This document shows, piece by piece, positions 1-8,984 of a stretch of 64,000 nt of DNA. The position numbers and the translations under genes were made by a program. This DNA comes from JAAXKN01 sp050258815. Its GTDB lineage: Bacteria > Bacteroidota > Ignavibacteria > Ignavibacteriales > SURF-24. Under the pieces are notes generated by a model. The model was not told the origin of the DNA and made no database searches. It saw only the letters and a list, made by a program, of their open reading frames with translations. How positions within the stretch are numbered: the first letter of the stretch is position 1; each line of letters opens with the position of its first letter. Where the stretch lies: NCBI GenBank assembly GCA_050258815.1, contig JBLMZM010000176.1, forward strand, positions 21,095 through 85,094, read 5' to 3'.

Positions 1-174
1 AATGAGAAAAAGAATGACGTAACCGGCAGAATAAACAGGCAGGTTAAACTTTCCAGAAGACATAAAAGCCAGGGATGCACCGAGGCTATAGGCAATTAGC
101 GCCATGGGATAAAACTGAATCCTGATTATCTTCAGCCAGGAGATAACTTTGTCATTCCTTTTTGCTTCTTTCAT
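1..174 (-). CDS. UbiA-like prenyltransferase, N-terminal fragment
   Basis: A 58-codon open frame starts with ATG at 174 and runs off the left edge. A GGGGAG ribosome binding site lies 5 bases before the ATG. The visible protein begins with a short basic segment, then WLKIIRIQFYPMALIAYSLG, and a second hydrophobic stretch starts near residue 47. An amphipathic arm followed by a first membrane helix with a Pro-Met-Ala pattern resembles the start of UbiA/MenA-type membrane prenyltransferases, which attach isoprenoid chains to quinone or heme precursors. The DDxxD motifs lie outside the window, so the family call is tentative. The MFS gene ends only 28 bases upstream, so the two are probably co-transcribed. 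Confidence 0.5.
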   Translation of the reverse strand, partial: MKEAKRNDKVISWLKIIRIQFYPMALIAYSLGASLAFMSSGKFNLPVYSAGYVILFLI

Positions 175-202
175 TAGTCTCCCCTTGCAGGCAGTTACCG
201 GA

Positions 203-1609
203 CTATCTGACTTTCCCTCTGGCCAGTGAGGCAAAAATGCCGCCTAAGCAGAGTATTATAAATATTATGAACAGTACGTGCATACTGCTCAAAAACAGGC
301 CGTAATATTCAGGGGTGATCCTGACTTTTCCAATATAAACGGAGAATACCATAATTGATATAGCCATGCTGAGCATCTGCCCCGTGAGTCTCATCGTAGC
401 CAGTGTTGCCGAGGCAATCCCATATAGTTTCTTTTCGACGGAACTCATTACCGCATTCGTGTTTGGTGAGGAAAACAGTCCGAATCCCAGGCCCAGCAGT
501 ACCAGTGCCCCTGTTATATATAGCAGGCTGGTATTATGTCCAATAAATAATAATACTAAAAGTCCCACCACAAGTAAAGCCATCCCTGCTGAGGCAAGTA
601 TTCTGGGTTCAATTCTGTCCGATAATCTTCCTGCAAAGGGAGAAACCAGTGCCATTATGGCCGGCTGCACGACAAGTATCAAACCCGTGTTCTGAGGGCT
701 GAGGGATTTAACATATTGTAAATACAGGCTTAAAAGGAAAGTAATTGCAAAGGTTGCGCTGTAGTTAATCAGTGCGGCCAGATTGGAGAAAGCAAATACT
801 GTGTTATGTCTGAACAGCGCCATGTTAAGTATGGGGTTTCTGATCCGGTTTTCCCATTTCACGAAAGAAATAAAGCCCATAATACCCGCAAGGATCAGAG
901 CCGTACCATTATATGAAGGCAGCAGTGTAAAACCGTACATCAGTGAAATGAGCGTAAGGCTGAACACAGCTGAACCCAGTATATCAAATTTTTCACCCCT
1001 GGCCTCGGCCCATTCACCCTTTAGTTTCCAGGTAACCAGAAGCAAAACCAGAATTCCGACAGGGACATTCGCATAAAAAAGGCTCCGCCAGCCGAGCTGC
1101 TGAGTTAAAAATCCTCCCAGAAAAGGCCCCATAGACAACCCAAGATACGTAGTTGCAACGTTGATACCCAGCGCCTTTCCCCTTTCACCCACCGGATAAA
1201 CAGAAGTCAATATCGCTATACCGGTCCCGAATATCATAGCGCTTCCTATACCCTGAAGCATACGCGAGAATATCAGAAAAGAAGCAGAAAACGCCGCACC
1301 GCACAGCAGTGAAGAAATAGTATAAACGAGAATGCCAATAAGAAATACCTTCTTTCTGCCGTATATGTCAGCTATTCTTCCAATCGGTACAAGAAATACA
1401 GCCGCCGAAAGCAGGTATGAGGTTGCAACCCAGCTCAGGGTTACCGCATCCATACTGAATTTATTGCCGATGGCAGGAAGCCCTATATTAATTGACGAGC
1501 CCATAAAGGGGGTGAGGAACGAACTTATTGCAGTTACAAGAAGGGCAATCTTTTTACTGTTGGTACCCCTTGCAGTATCTTCCGCAGTATTGATATTTTG
1601 TTTGTTCAT
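203..1609 (-). CDS. MFS drug exporter, DHA2 (EmrB/QacA-like) family
   Basis: A 468-residue inner-membrane protein expected to export drugs or metabolites by proton antiport. The N-terminal half has the MFS motif A region (GRIADIYGRKKVF) after the second helix and a Arg-rich loop after LIFSRMLQGIGSAMIFGTG, the latter typical of motif C-like helix 5/4 regions in EmrB-type pumps. Hydrophobic segments suggest 12 to 14 helices. The frame is open upstream to a TTG at 1687, but the added 26 residues are polar and unlike the family, so I place the start at ATG 1609. No clear Shine-Dalgarno site precedes either. It is followed after 28 bases by the UbiA-like gene. Substrate cannot be told from sequence. 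Confidence 0.85.
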   Translation of the reverse strand: MNKQNINTAEDTARGTNSKKIALLVTAISSFLTPFMGSSINIGLPAIGNKFSMDAVTLSWVATSYLLSAAVFLVPIGRIADIYGRKKVFLIGILVYTISSLLCGAAFSASFLIFSRMLQGIGSAMIFGTGIAILTSVYPVGERGKALGINVATTYLGLSMGPFLGGFLTQQLGWRSLFYANVPVGILVLLLVTWKLKGEWAEARGEKFDILGSAVFSLTLISLMYGFTLLPSYNGTALILAGIMGFISFVKWENRIRNPILNMALFRHNTVFAFSNLAALINYSATFAITFLLSLYLQYVKSLSPQNTGLILVVQPAIMALVSPFAGRLSDRIEPRILASAGMALLVVGLLVLLFIGHNTSLLYITGALVLLGLGFGLFSSPNTNAVMSSVEKKLYGIASATLATMRLTGQMLSMAISIMVFSVYIGKVRITPEYYGLFLSSMHVLFIIFIILCLGGIFASLARGKVR

Positions 1610-1784
1610 GATTATAACATTAATATCAGGTTGTTTACCGGTCAGATTAATTTTGCTTAACTTATAGATTTTTTGCCGGCTTGTCAAATGTCAGTTCTTT
1701 TCAAAATCCGGCAGCAGGATAGATTCTTCCCCTCCTTTTTCGTATAATGTCATAAATATTTAACAAGAACCACTTTAGCAAGCT

Positions 1785-3104
1785 ATGAATGATAATGCCG
1801 GCAGCAACAGAAGCCTTAACAATATGCTCAGACCTTTCCAGCAGTTTGCCCGGACTGAAGCCTTCAGCGGGATACTGCTGCTCTTTTTTACAGTTATTGC
1901 GCTCCTTTGGGCCAACTCTCCTCTGTCTGCGGCCTATGTGGACCTTTGGCATACAAACATTACATTTGGCGCCGGAAACTTCTCTATATCTGAACCGCTT
2001 CATTTCTGGATAAATGACGGCCTGATGGCGGTTTTCTTTTTCGTGGTTGGGCTTGAAATAAAAAGAGAAGTAATGGCAGGCGAGCTTTCAACACCGCGTC
2101 AGGCGGCATTGCCTATTATAGCTGCGGCAGGAGGCATGATATTTCCGGCAATTATTTTCTCTCTGGCCAACTTTGGGAAACCCGGAATTTCGGGCTGGGG
2201 GATACCAACGGCAACCGATATTGCATTTGCCCTGGGTATCATGGCCCTTGTTGGCAAAAATGTATCGCTGGGATTAAAGGTCTTTCTGGCCGCTCTGGCA
2301 ATTGCAGACGATATGGGAGCGGTCATTATTATTGCAATTTTCTATACAACAGAGCTTTCACTGATATGGCTAGGAATTGGAATCCTGTTTTTTGGGCTGC
2401 AGCTGCTTACCAATTACCTGGGAGTAAGAAAAATAATTATATATGCAATCCTGGGCCTGGGCCTCTGGTTCTCATTCTGGAAAGCGGGCATTCATCCCAC
2501 CATTGCCGGTGTGCTTTCTGCAATTGTAATTCCTGCCAGGACGAAAATTGAAGAAAAAGAATTCATCAGCAGTACGAAAACCTACCTGTATGAGTTTGAA
2601 ACCGCTCCCAAGACCCTTGATAATTCTTTAATTACGAAGGAGGAACAGGAAGCAATTCAGGCAATCAAGACCACGTGCGAAAAAGCAGAAACACCTCTGC
2701 AGAACCTGGAACACAGGCTTCATCTCTGGGTTACTTATTTTATTATGCCCCTGTTTGCACTTTCCAATGCCGGGGTAGTCCTGGGCTCCAATTTTTCAGA
2801 GGCATATTCGAGTCCTGTAACAATTGGCGTAATACTGGGACTCATTTTCGGCAAACCCATTGGTATAACACTCTTCTCATATATTGCCGTAAAATCACGC
2901 CTGGCACTCCTGCCTGAGGAGGCCAGCTGGAAGAAGATTCTGGGTACAGGAGCCGTTGCAGGGATTGGTTTTACGATGTCAATTTTTATAGCTAACCTTG
3001 CATTTGGAGAAGGATTATTGCTTAACTATGCAAAAATCGGCATACTCTCGGCTTCCATAGTTTCCGGTCTGGCAGGCTGGATGATATTAAGGAGCAGCAG
3101 GTAA
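1785..3104 (+). CDS. nhaA: Na+/H+ antiporter NhaA
   Basis: 439 residues. It exchanges internal Na+ for external H+ across the inner membrane and supports pH and salt homeostasis. The essential aspartates are present: TDIAFALG with Asp145 (E. coli Asp133) and AIADDMGAV with Asp175/Asp176 (E. coli Asp163/164). The motif GLEIKREVMAGEL after helix 2 is also characteristic. The protein is about 50 residues longer than E. coli NhaA, with extra polar sequence near residues 255-305 (SSTKTYLYEFETAPKTLDNS and following), which is common in Bacteroidota forms. The ATG at 1785 lacks a good Shine-Dalgarno site. It is a single gene, divergent from the MFS gene and convergent with the SEC-C gene. Confidence 0.95.
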   Translation: MNDNAGSNRSLNNMLRPFQQFARTEAFSGILLLFFTVIALLWANSPLSAAYVDLWHTNITFGAGNFSISEPLHFWINDGLMAVFFFVVGLEIKREVMAGELSTPRQAALPIIAAAGGMIFPAIIFSLANFGKPGISGWGIPTATDIAFALGIMALVGKNVSLGLKVFLAALAIADDMGAVIIIAIFYTTELSLIWLGIGILFFGLQLLTNYLGVRKIIIYAILGLGLWFSFWKAGIHPTIAGVLSAIVIPARTKIEEKEFISSTKTYLYEFETAPKTLDNSLITKEEQEAIQAIKTTCEKAETPLQNLEHRLHLWVTYFIMPLFALSNAGVVLGSNFSEAYSSPVTIGVILGLIFGKPIGITLFSYIAVKSRLALLPEEASWKKILGTGAVAGIGFTMSIFIANLAFGEGLLLNYAKIGILSASIVSGLAGWMILRSSR

Positions 3105-3123
3105 GGTGTACTCGGCCTGCTGC
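3094..3123 (+). terminator. Hairpin at the end of nhaA
   Basis: GCAGCAGG at 3094-3101 pairs with CCTGCTGC at 3116-3123. The left arm is the last sense codons of nhaA. No T-run follows on either strand, so this is a weak terminator candidate between two convergent genes. Confidence 0.35.
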
Positions 3124-3134
3124 CTGAAAAGCAA

Positions 3135-3623
3135 TTATTCTCCGCAGCATTTTTTGTATTTTTTTCCGCTGCCGCAGGGGCAAGGATCATTCCGTCCCGT
3201 CTTTTCCTCTATCCTGACGAACGGTTTGGCTGAAACACCCTTACCATCCTCAAAATACCATTTTTCATCTTCTTTCTTAAAAGTAGAAAGCTCATGATGG
3301 TCCTTTTTTATTCCCTTCTGTGAAAAAGAAGCAATAAATTCAACTTCCCCTTCGCTGTCCTCTGCACCTCCCCTGGAGGTATTCACGATCTCAATCCCCA
3401 GCCATTCTGATTTTTCCGACCATTGCTTAGTAGCCTCCCTGTCAAAATCATCCCTGTGCCCTGGGTGGGTTGTTTCATATATATAATCAATTTCCTGTTT
3501 TACATAAGCAGAATAGCGTGATCTCATTAATTCTTCGGCCGTCTGTGCAGTCCTTTCTCCTTTAATCAATGCTCCACAGCATTTGGAATACGACTTACCT
3601 GAGCCACACGGGCATTTTTCCAT
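3135..3623 (-). CDS. YchJ-family SEC-C motif protein
   Basis: 162 residues with a zinc-binding SEC-C motif at each end: CPCGSGKSYSKCCG near residues 4-17 and CPCGSGKKYKKCCG at the C-terminus. Between them lies the YchJ middle region beginning AEELMRSRYSAYVKQEIDYI and containing a conserved WLGIEI strand. That region folds as an NTF2-like domain in this family (UPF0225). The molecular role of YchJ proteins is not established. The SEC-C motif in SecA binds zinc and SecB or ribosomes. A GGGAG site 5 bases before the ATG supports the start. A TATATTTG element on the minus strand at 3675-3668 may be its promoter. Confidence 0.9.
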   Translation of the reverse strand: MEKCPCGSGKSYSKCCGALIKGERTAQTAEELMRSRYSAYVKQEIDYIYETTHPGHRDDFDREATKQWSEKSEWLGIEIVNTSRGGAEDSEGEVEFIASFSQKGIKKDHHELSTFKKEDEKWYFEDGKGVSAKPFVRIEEKTGRNDPCPCGSGKKYKKCCGE

Positions 3624-3667
3624 ATTTCTCCCTGATAGTTCTTTCTAGTTTTTGAATTTTCACTGTG

Positions 3668-3675
3668 CAAATATA
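3668..3675 (-). promoter_or_regulatory. Possible -7 element (TAnnTTTG) for the SEC-C gene
   Basis: On the minus strand 3675-3668 reads TATATTTG, matching the Bacteroidota -7 consensus TAnnTTTG and giving a leader of about 40 bases. I do not see a clear TTG -33 element at the usual distance, so the call is weak. Confidence 0.3.
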
Positions 3676-3717
3676 TAAAAAAATTATTTTCTACTTCTAT
3701 AGAAATCATCATCCATT

Positions 3718-4575
3718 TTAATAACGGATCTTTTCAAAACCCTTCCCGAATACTCCCATTACAGTTGCAATGGAAATGAAGGCTTCTTCATCCAGCTCTT
3801 TTACCATCCTCAGAATCAGGCTGATCTCGTTCTTGCGCGCAATTACCATCAGGATGTCTCTTTCCTCGTTTGTATACCAGCCCTTCCCTTTCAGGAAGGT
3901 AATACCACGGCCCAGTTCATTGCCTATCCTTTCGGCTATCAGCTCGTTATTGTTAGAAAAAACAAAGACCTGTATGGATAGCTTTGACCCCTCCAGTATC
4001 ATATCAATTGCATAGGAAGTCACAGCCATGGTCACATAACCATAGACTATCTTTTCCAGTGATCCGAAGACCAGATATGAGGAGGAAATAATGAATACGT
4101 CAACCATCATTATTATTCTGCCGGGACTTATATTCCGGTATTTCCTTATTATCATGGCAATAATGTCGGTACCGCCAGTACTTCCCCCCTGTGTAAATAC
4201 AATGCCTACCCCAACTCCTCCCAGTATGCCGCCAATAATTGAGGCCATAAATGCGTCTTTTACAATAGGTCCCTTAATGGCCAGCTGAAGGAATGAGAAG
4301 AGGAAAGATAAAACCAGCACACCATATATGGTTTTTATCCCAAAACTTGCCCCAAGCATCTTAATTGCGAGCAGCAGGAGGAACACGTTAACAATCAGGA
4401 AGGTCATTCCTACAGGAAATCCCGTCATAAAGTATATTAATGTTCCGGCACCGCTTGCCCCGCCTCCAACTATTCCGGCCGGGATCAGAAATGCTGTTAG
4501 TCCCAGGGCAATCAGAAAGAGCCCGAAGGTTATGATAATATATGTTTTTAAAAATCCGAACTTATTGCTTTTCAT
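3718..4575 (-). CDS. YitT family membrane protein (DUF161/DUF2179)
   Basis: 285 residues from ATG 4575; an upstream ATG at 4605 would add ten basic residues and looks less likely. Five hydrophobic segments in the first about 200 residues contain the family's glycine-rich signatures (AFLIPAGIVGGGASGAGTLI, then IVFTQGGSTGGTDIIAMI). A soluble C-terminal domain of about 85 residues follows (DUF2179, with RGITFLKGKGWYTNEERDIL). In this family the C-terminal domain is thought to bind small ligands or nucleotides, and transport substrates are unknown. The gene is divergent from the methyltransferase gene, with 77 bases between starts. Confidence 0.9.
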   Translation of the reverse strand: MKSNKFGFLKTYIIITFGLFLIALGLTAFLIPAGIVGGGASGAGTLIYFMTGFPVGMTFLIVNVFLLLLAIKMLGASFGIKTIYGVLVLSFLFSFLQLAIKGPIVKDAFMASIIGGILGGVGVGIVFTQGGSTGGTDIIAMIIRKYRNISPGRIIMMVDVFIISSSYLVFGSLEKIVYGYVTMAVTSYAIDMILEGSKLSIQVFVFSNNNELIAERIGNELGRGITFLKGKGWYTNEERDILMVIARKNEISLILRMVKELDEEAFISIATVMGVFGKGFEKIRY

Positions 4576-4652
4576 ATTCTTACGCCTGTATCTTCTGCAG
4601 TACAAAAAACATTTTGAAATATTAAATAAATAAGGTACGTTTTGATAATAAA

Positions 4653-6119
4653 ATGAATACCAGAATTATGAAACAAAGATATAAAACATACAAATCGGCC
4701 AAATCCGATACAAACCAAAAACCCGCGACAGAAAGAAAAAGTGATACCGGGCGGAAATTTCCTCCGGAAGAAAGATTCCCCGGCAAGAAAAGACTTTCTG
4801 CGGATAAAAAATTTGATGCAGACAAAAAATTTCCCGCAGAAAAAAGATATTCTGCAGATAACAAATATTCTGCAGATGATAAATATTCTTCGGAAGAAAA
4901 AGTGCAGGCAGAAAGAAAACCATCATTTGCAGAAATCGTGCTTTCCAGGCTTCCGGCCGTGGTAAACGGACAAAACAGGACTCCGGATATCGAACCCCTG
5001 GCCAGGCTGGATTATGCCCAGGAGCTCAGGATCAAAAATGAAGCCCTGGCCACCTTCTGGAAACAGCACAGACTCGCACAAAAGCCTGAGGCTATTTTCC
5101 CCTCCCCTAAGAAGCGGCACTACCGTACTACAACCAAAAGAAGAGTGATCTTCCGTGATGGAAAGTTTTACCTGAAATTCAGTGAGAATATACACGCTTA
5201 TTCACAGAATGACTACAGCTATTCTGAACTTGAGCCCGAGGAACACAATGCCGTTTATAAGTTTCTGCTGGAAAAGATAAATGAACCGGCATACAAGCTG
5301 GCAGGGATGAACCTTAACTTCATTATAATCAGGGGCAGCTATACCGAATTTTCAGTAATATTTAATGTGCATTCACTAAATGCTTCGCTGGTCAGAAAGT
5401 TTAAGCTGCTTTCGGAACACCTGCAGAAACTGGAAACAAGGATAATTTCTGCTTTCTTATATCTGGATCCTACCCGTTCCGATTATTACCTGGAGAACCT
5501 GCGTCCCAAAGATCAGCTGAATTTCAAGAAGCTTTACGGTCCCGATAAACTTTTTATCTCAGCAGATGGTAAAAAATATTCATTTTACCCCACCTCATTT
5601 TCACAAATTAATGAGTCGATGATCCCGGTTATGCTAAAGGCGGCTACGGATATGCTTTCATCGGGTCAGGACAGCAGATTTATCGATCTGTACTGCGGAT
5701 ATGGCCTTTTTACGCACTATCTGGCCTCCTTTTTCCAGGAATCCATAGGAATTGAAGCCGAAGGTTTATCTGTTAGATCCGCCCAGGAGAACATCCCGTA
5801 TTTTCATCACAGGAATAAAGTCAGGTTTATAGCAGAAAAAATTGATGCCTCCACGATTACCTCCACCCTGCCCATGGTCAGTAAATCCGAGGTCTTTCTG
5901 CTGGACCCTCCCAGACAGGGAACCGCACAGGGGGTAATTAAATCAATTTCCCAGAGAGCGCCCGTTAAGGTGCTGCATATTTTCTGTGGTGTGGACCAGA
6001 TTCCGCCGGAAGTTACACAATGGACGAAAAACGGCTATAAGGTTGAACGGATCGTTCCGCTGGATATGTTTCCCGGTACACCCAATCTTGAAGTAATGAT
6101 TCTGCTCAAAAAGAAATAA
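4653..6119 (+). CDS. TrmA/RumA-like RNA (uracil-5-)methyltransferase with hexapeptide-repeat tail
   Basis: 488 residues. The C-terminal half is a class I SAM-dependent methyltransferase: SAM motif FIDLYCGYGLFTHYLA, motif DPPRQG at 418-423, a catalytic-cysteine loop HIFCGV (Cys445) and the terminal signature DMFPGTPNLEV with Glu480. These match the TrmA/RlmC/RlmD family, which methylates C5 of uridine in tRNA or rRNA. I see no TRAM domain and no Fe-S cysteine set. Instead residues 36-83 are eight tandem hexapeptides of the form (F/Y/L)-(P/S/D)-x-(E/D)-x-(K/R), flanked by very basic sequence, probably disordered and RNA-binding. Which RNA is modified cannot be deduced. The gene ends at a bidirectional hairpin shared with cheW. 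Confidence 0.85.
   Translation: MNTRIMKQRYKTYKSAKSDTNQKPATERKSDTGRKFPPEERFPGKKRLSADKKFDADKKFPAEKRYSADNKYSADDKYSSEEKVQAERKPSFAEIVLSRLPAVVNGQNRTPDIEPLARLDYAQELRIKNEALATFWKQHRLAQKPEAIFPSPKKRHYRTTTKRRVIFRDGKFYLKFSENIHAYSQNDYSYSELEPEEHNAVYKFLLEKINEPAYKLAGMNLNFIIIRGSYTEFSVIFNVHSLNASLVRKFKLLSEHLQKLETRIISAFLYLDPTRSDYYLENLRPKDQLNFKKLYGPDKLFISADGKKYSFYPTSFSQINESMIPVMLKAATDMLSSGQDSRFIDLYCGYGLFTHYLASFFQESIGIEAEGLSVRSAQENIPYFHHRNKVRFIAEKIDASTITSTLPMVSKSEVFLLDPPRQGTAQGVIKSISQRAPVKVLHIFCGVDQIPPEVTQWTKNGYKVERIVPLDMFPGTPNLEVMILLKKK
4758..4901 (+). repeat. Eight 18-bp coding repeats (hexapeptide array)
   Basis: The codons for residues 36-83 of the methyltransferase are eight imperfect in-frame 18-base units. 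They encode FPPEER, FPGKKR, LSADKK, FDADKK, FPAEKR, YSADNK, YSADDK and YSSEEK. Units 6 and 7 are closest to each other. Such arrays grow and shrink by slippage, so copy number probably differs between strains. Confidence 0.85.
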
Positions 6120-6126
6120 AAAAAAA

Positions 6127-6178
6127 CGGGATCTGGATTAAAAAAGCCATAATGGCCTCATCTTCAGGTCCCGCTTTT
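6127..6178. terminator. Bidirectional terminator
   Basis: CGGGATCTG (6127-6135) pairs with CAGGTCCCG (6165-6173). An A-run lies on the left and a T-run on the right, so the structure can terminate both the methyltransferase and the convergent cheW transcript. Confidence 0.75.
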
Positions 6179-6194
6179 TAATAAATCTGCGGTA

Positions 6195-6671
6195 TTAATC
6201 CTTGGCCAGTCCCATCAGTTCTTCTTTTTCACTTTGCATCAGCACCAGTTCCAGATCCAGCAATAACAGCAGGCGGTCTTCCAGTTTGGCAACGGCAGTA
6301 ATGTATTTGGAATTCATTCCCGCTGCAGTAGGGGGTTCCTCAGTGATATTTGCCGGTATTCTCAGCACCTCGTTTACGCTGTCTACCTTAAAGCCGGTGG
6401 TCTTGCCGTCCAGTTCCACGACTATTATTCTTGCATCCTTGTCGGCTTCTCTCTTCTCCATGCCGAGCTTTGTCCTCAGATCAACGACCGGAATTACCCT
6501 TCCACGCAGGTTGATTACCCCCTCAACGTATTCGGGAGCATTCGGAAATTTTGTAATCGTGATCATGCGGTTAATTTCCTGCACCTTTAAAATATCAATT
6601 CCAAATTCCTCTCTGCCTATATTAAAGCTCACGAGCTGAAGCAGATCAGAGGTGTTTTCATTCTTTTCCAT
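6195..6671 (-). CDS. cheW: Chemotaxis coupling protein CheW
   Basis: 158 residues, one CheW domain covering almost the whole protein. Recognisable segments are FNIGREEFGIDILKVQEI, then VINLRGRVIPVVDLRTKLG and the closing RLLLLLDLELVL strand. CheW bridges chemoreceptors to the CheA kinase in the receptor array at the cytoplasmic membrane. GGAGAAACA before ATG 6671 is a good ribosome binding site. It lies 60 bases after a chemoreceptor gene on the same strand. No cheA, cheR or cheB lies nearby, so its kinase partner must be encoded elsewhere. Confidence 0.95.
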   Translation of the reverse strand: MEKNENTSDLLQLVSFNIGREEFGIDILKVQEINRMITITKFPNAPEYVEGVINLRGRVIPVVDLRTKLGMEKREADKDARIIVVELDGKTTGFKVDSVNEVLRIPANITEEPPTAAGMNSKYITAVAKLEDRLLLLLDLELVLMQSEKEELMGLAKD

Positions 6672-6690
6672 TGTTTCTCCAATTTAATTG

Positions 6691-6715
6691 AGCGGTATCT
6701 GAGATGTGTACCGCT
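6691..6715 (-). terminator. Small hairpin between receptor gene and cheW
   Basis: AGCGGTA (6691-6697) pairs with TACCGCT (6709-6715). The stem is only 7 bp and no strong T-run follows, so it could attenuate rather than stop read-through from the receptor gene into cheW. Confidence 0.3.
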
Positions 6716-6731
6716 GGTTTATGTGAAATAT

Positions 6732-8984
6732 TTACTTACTTATTAATTTACCGTTTTGTCTTACCGCAAGATGCCTTTGAGCATGCATATTGCTATCCTG
6801 AGAACTGAGCCTGAACTTTGAAATGAGCTCCTGCAGGTTTACCGTCAGACGGTTCAGGTCCTCGGCAGCCCTGGCTATCTGCTCTGTTCCGGCGGCAGAT
6901 TCCTGTGTTACGCTTGAAATACCCTCAACATTTTTCGAAATCTCTTCGGCTGCGGCCGACTGTTCCTCACTTGCTGCCGCTACCTGCATAACAACATCCG
7001 TCGTTTTCTTTGCTCCAAGCAGTATATCCTGCAGTACATCTGCAACCTCTCCGGTCAGTTTCATACCTTCTTCAACCGAAGACCTTGCCATATTCATTGA
7101 TTGATCTGCCTCTTTGGCTTCCCTCTGTATTGCCTTGATCGTGTCAGCAATCTCCTTGGTAGCTTTTGTTGTGCGTTCTGCCAGCTTCCTGACCTCATCT
7201 GCCACAACTGCAAACCCGCGGCCCTGTTCACCGGCTCTGGCTGCCTCAATTGCAGCATTCAAAGCCAGCAGGTTTGTCTGGTCGGCAATGTCGTCAATTA
7301 CCTGTGCAATTTCCCCGATCTGGTCAGTTTTACCCGAAAGCGAGCTTATGATCCTGGCAGTCGTTTGTGCTGAGGAAACGATTTTGTCCATCCCCTTTTG
7401 TGTATTCTGCACCTTGGTTGCTCCCAGTTCTGCCATTTCCCTGGAATTCTTTGCCATCTCGGCAGCTTCATTTGCATTCTTTGTGCTGTCCAGAATTGTC
7501 CTTGTCATCTGTTCTACGGCTCCAGCCACCTCGGTGGTCTGCTGGCTCTGTTCCTGGCTGCCTGCGGCCATCTGTTCACTTGAGCTGGATATCTCGTTTG
7601 CAGCACTGGCTGTGGCCTGTACGGCTTCAGTAACCATTGCAAGTGTATTATTCAGGTCACCAATCATTTTATTTACGTTTTTACCCAGCTGAAACAGGTC
7701 GCTTTTTTCATCCAGCTCCAGTGACGCCGTCAGGTCCCCGTTTGCCACCTGGTTTATTACTCCTGCAACCGGAGCAATCTGCTCATTCAGGTATTCCTTC
7801 TGTTTTGTCTCAAGCTCCCGCAGGTCAACAAAATTTGCAAAGCAGGCTACCATTTCGTTTTTGCTGTTAAAGATGGGACCCGATTGAATGAGTGCAGGAA
7901 ATTTTACACCCGTGTGGTCCACTAGTGTGCGTTTTTCTCCTGACATAAAGTTACCGGCAAAAGCATTCCTGGTCACTGAATCCTGCAGGAATACATCCTT
8001 AACGTTCAGCTTCCCTATTACGTCCTCGGGTTTCTTGTTAAATTTCATCATGCTTAAGGAAGCTTTGTTAATTGAAAGAATATTTGTATCCTTATCGGCA
8101 ATAAACATTGCCGCGGTCAATCCCTGCTGGAAGCTCTGGGCTATTGCTATTTCATCTTTTATTTTGCCAATCATCACGTTAAAGCCGTCTGAGAGATGGC
8201 CGATTTCGTCTTTGCTGGTATAATCCACATGAACCGAAAAATCTCCCCCCGCTACTTTGCCTGTAGCAGCACTCAGGTTTCCGATCGGCTTATTTACCTT
8301 TTTATTCACTATTATATAGGAAATTATCTGATTAATAATGAGCGTAATTACCAGCAACACCATCAGATAAAGATAAGAATTACTTTTTGCCGCATATCTG
8401 TCAACTATTCCCTGTGTACGGTTATCCAAAAGCTTAAAGAATTCATCAATGGGCTGCAGGATGATCTCTCTCTGGTGATGGTAATTTTCATCATGAACCA
8501 GTCTTCTTGCAAGCTCCAAATCGGGTGCTCCCTGAACGGTATATTTGCCGTTTGCATCCTGGAAAAGCCCCTTGACCGCATTCATTGCCCTCTCCTCAGT
8601 TGAAACCAGCTCATTGGACTTATCCTCGGATTCTTTTATCTTGTCAAATTCCGCCTGAGAAAAGTCGAGATCCTTCATCATTTGGGCAAATGAAATTGTC
8701 CTTCCGTCTTTCCTGGGCTTCTTGCCATTGGATATGTCCACCAGATCCCAGTATGATTTCTCATATTTATCATCACCGGTAACCACATAAGTCCTGGCCA
8801 GCCTGGTCAAATCCTCTGAATTCTGTCTTAACTCTATGGCAACCTGATACGATTTATACCTGATCTCCTGACTTTTAACAAGATCCTTCTGCGTCTGCAT
8901 TAAAAGAAATGTTGAAACACCCAGGCCGGCTATTGCCAGTCCGGTTACAAAATAGATAATTATGAACATTTTCTTGATCGTCAT
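6732..8984 (-). CDS. Methyl-accepting chemotaxis protein with PAS domain
   Basis: 750 residues. A first membrane helix (about 7-29) is followed by a roughly 170-residue extracytoplasmic sensor region, a second helix (about 204-229), a HAMP linker, a cytoplasmic PAS domain (about 285-400), a second HAMP-like segment and the signalling domain. The hairpin tip DQTNLLALNAAIEAARAGEQ is fully canonical for contact with CheW and CheA. GGAG six bases before ATG 8984 supports the start. The PAS domain between the HAMP units suggests an internal redox or ligand signal combined with the periplasmic one. The signalling domain DNA is almost identical over 192 bases to that of the next receptor gene (see repeats). 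Confidence 0.93.
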   Translation of the reverse strand: MTIKKMFIIIYFVTGLAIAGLGVSTFLLMQTQKDLVKSQEIRYKSYQVAIELRQNSEDLTRLARTYVVTGDDKYEKSYWDLVDISNGKKPRKDGRTISFAQMMKDLDFSQAEFDKIKESEDKSNELVSTEERAMNAVKGLFQDANGKYTVQGAPDLELARRLVHDENYHHQREIILQPIDEFFKLLDNRTQGIVDRYAAKSNSYLYLMVLLVITLIINQIISYIIVNKKVNKPIGNLSAATGKVAGGDFSVHVDYTSKDEIGHLSDGFNVMIGKIKDEIAIAQSFQQGLTAAMFIADKDTNILSINKASLSMMKFNKKPEDVIGKLNVKDVFLQDSVTRNAFAGNFMSGEKRTLVDHTGVKFPALIQSGPIFNSKNEMVACFANFVDLRELETKQKEYLNEQIAPVAGVINQVANGDLTASLELDEKSDLFQLGKNVNKMIGDLNNTLAMVTEAVQATASAANEISSSSEQMAAGSQEQSQQTTEVAGAVEQMTRTILDSTKNANEAAEMAKNSREMAELGATKVQNTQKGMDKIVSSAQTTARIISSLSGKTDQIGEIAQVIDDIADQTNLLALNAAIEAARAGEQGRGFAVVADEVRKLAERTTKATKEIADTIKAIQREAKEADQSMNMARSSVEEGMKLTGEVADVLQDILLGAKKTTDVVMQVAAASEEQSAAAEEISKNVEGISSVTQESAAGTEQIARAAEDLNRLTVNLQELISKFRLSSQDSNMHAQRHLAVRQNGKLISK
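7141..7332. repeat. Segment nearly identical to 9662-9853 (receptor hairpin tip)
   Basis: These 192 bases encode the receptor hairpin tip and flanks. They align without gaps to 9662-9853 with about eight differences counted by eye. The remainder of the two genes is much more divergent, which fits recent gene conversion or strong local duplication. Confidence 0.8.

Noticed and set aside
1607..1690. TTGACA at 1687 followed by TATAAG 15 bases later, as a promoter for the MFS gene
   Set aside because: The spacing is too short for a sigma-70 type promoter and the elements do not fit the Bacteroidota consensus.
1701..2003. A 100-codon frame antisense to nhaA
   Set aside because: It overlaps the nhaA start, which is certain, and shows no family features.
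4622..4926. Frames antisense to the hexapeptide repeat region
   Set aside because: They are repeats of Phe/Leu produced by reading the charged repeat backwards. No start site or homologous features.
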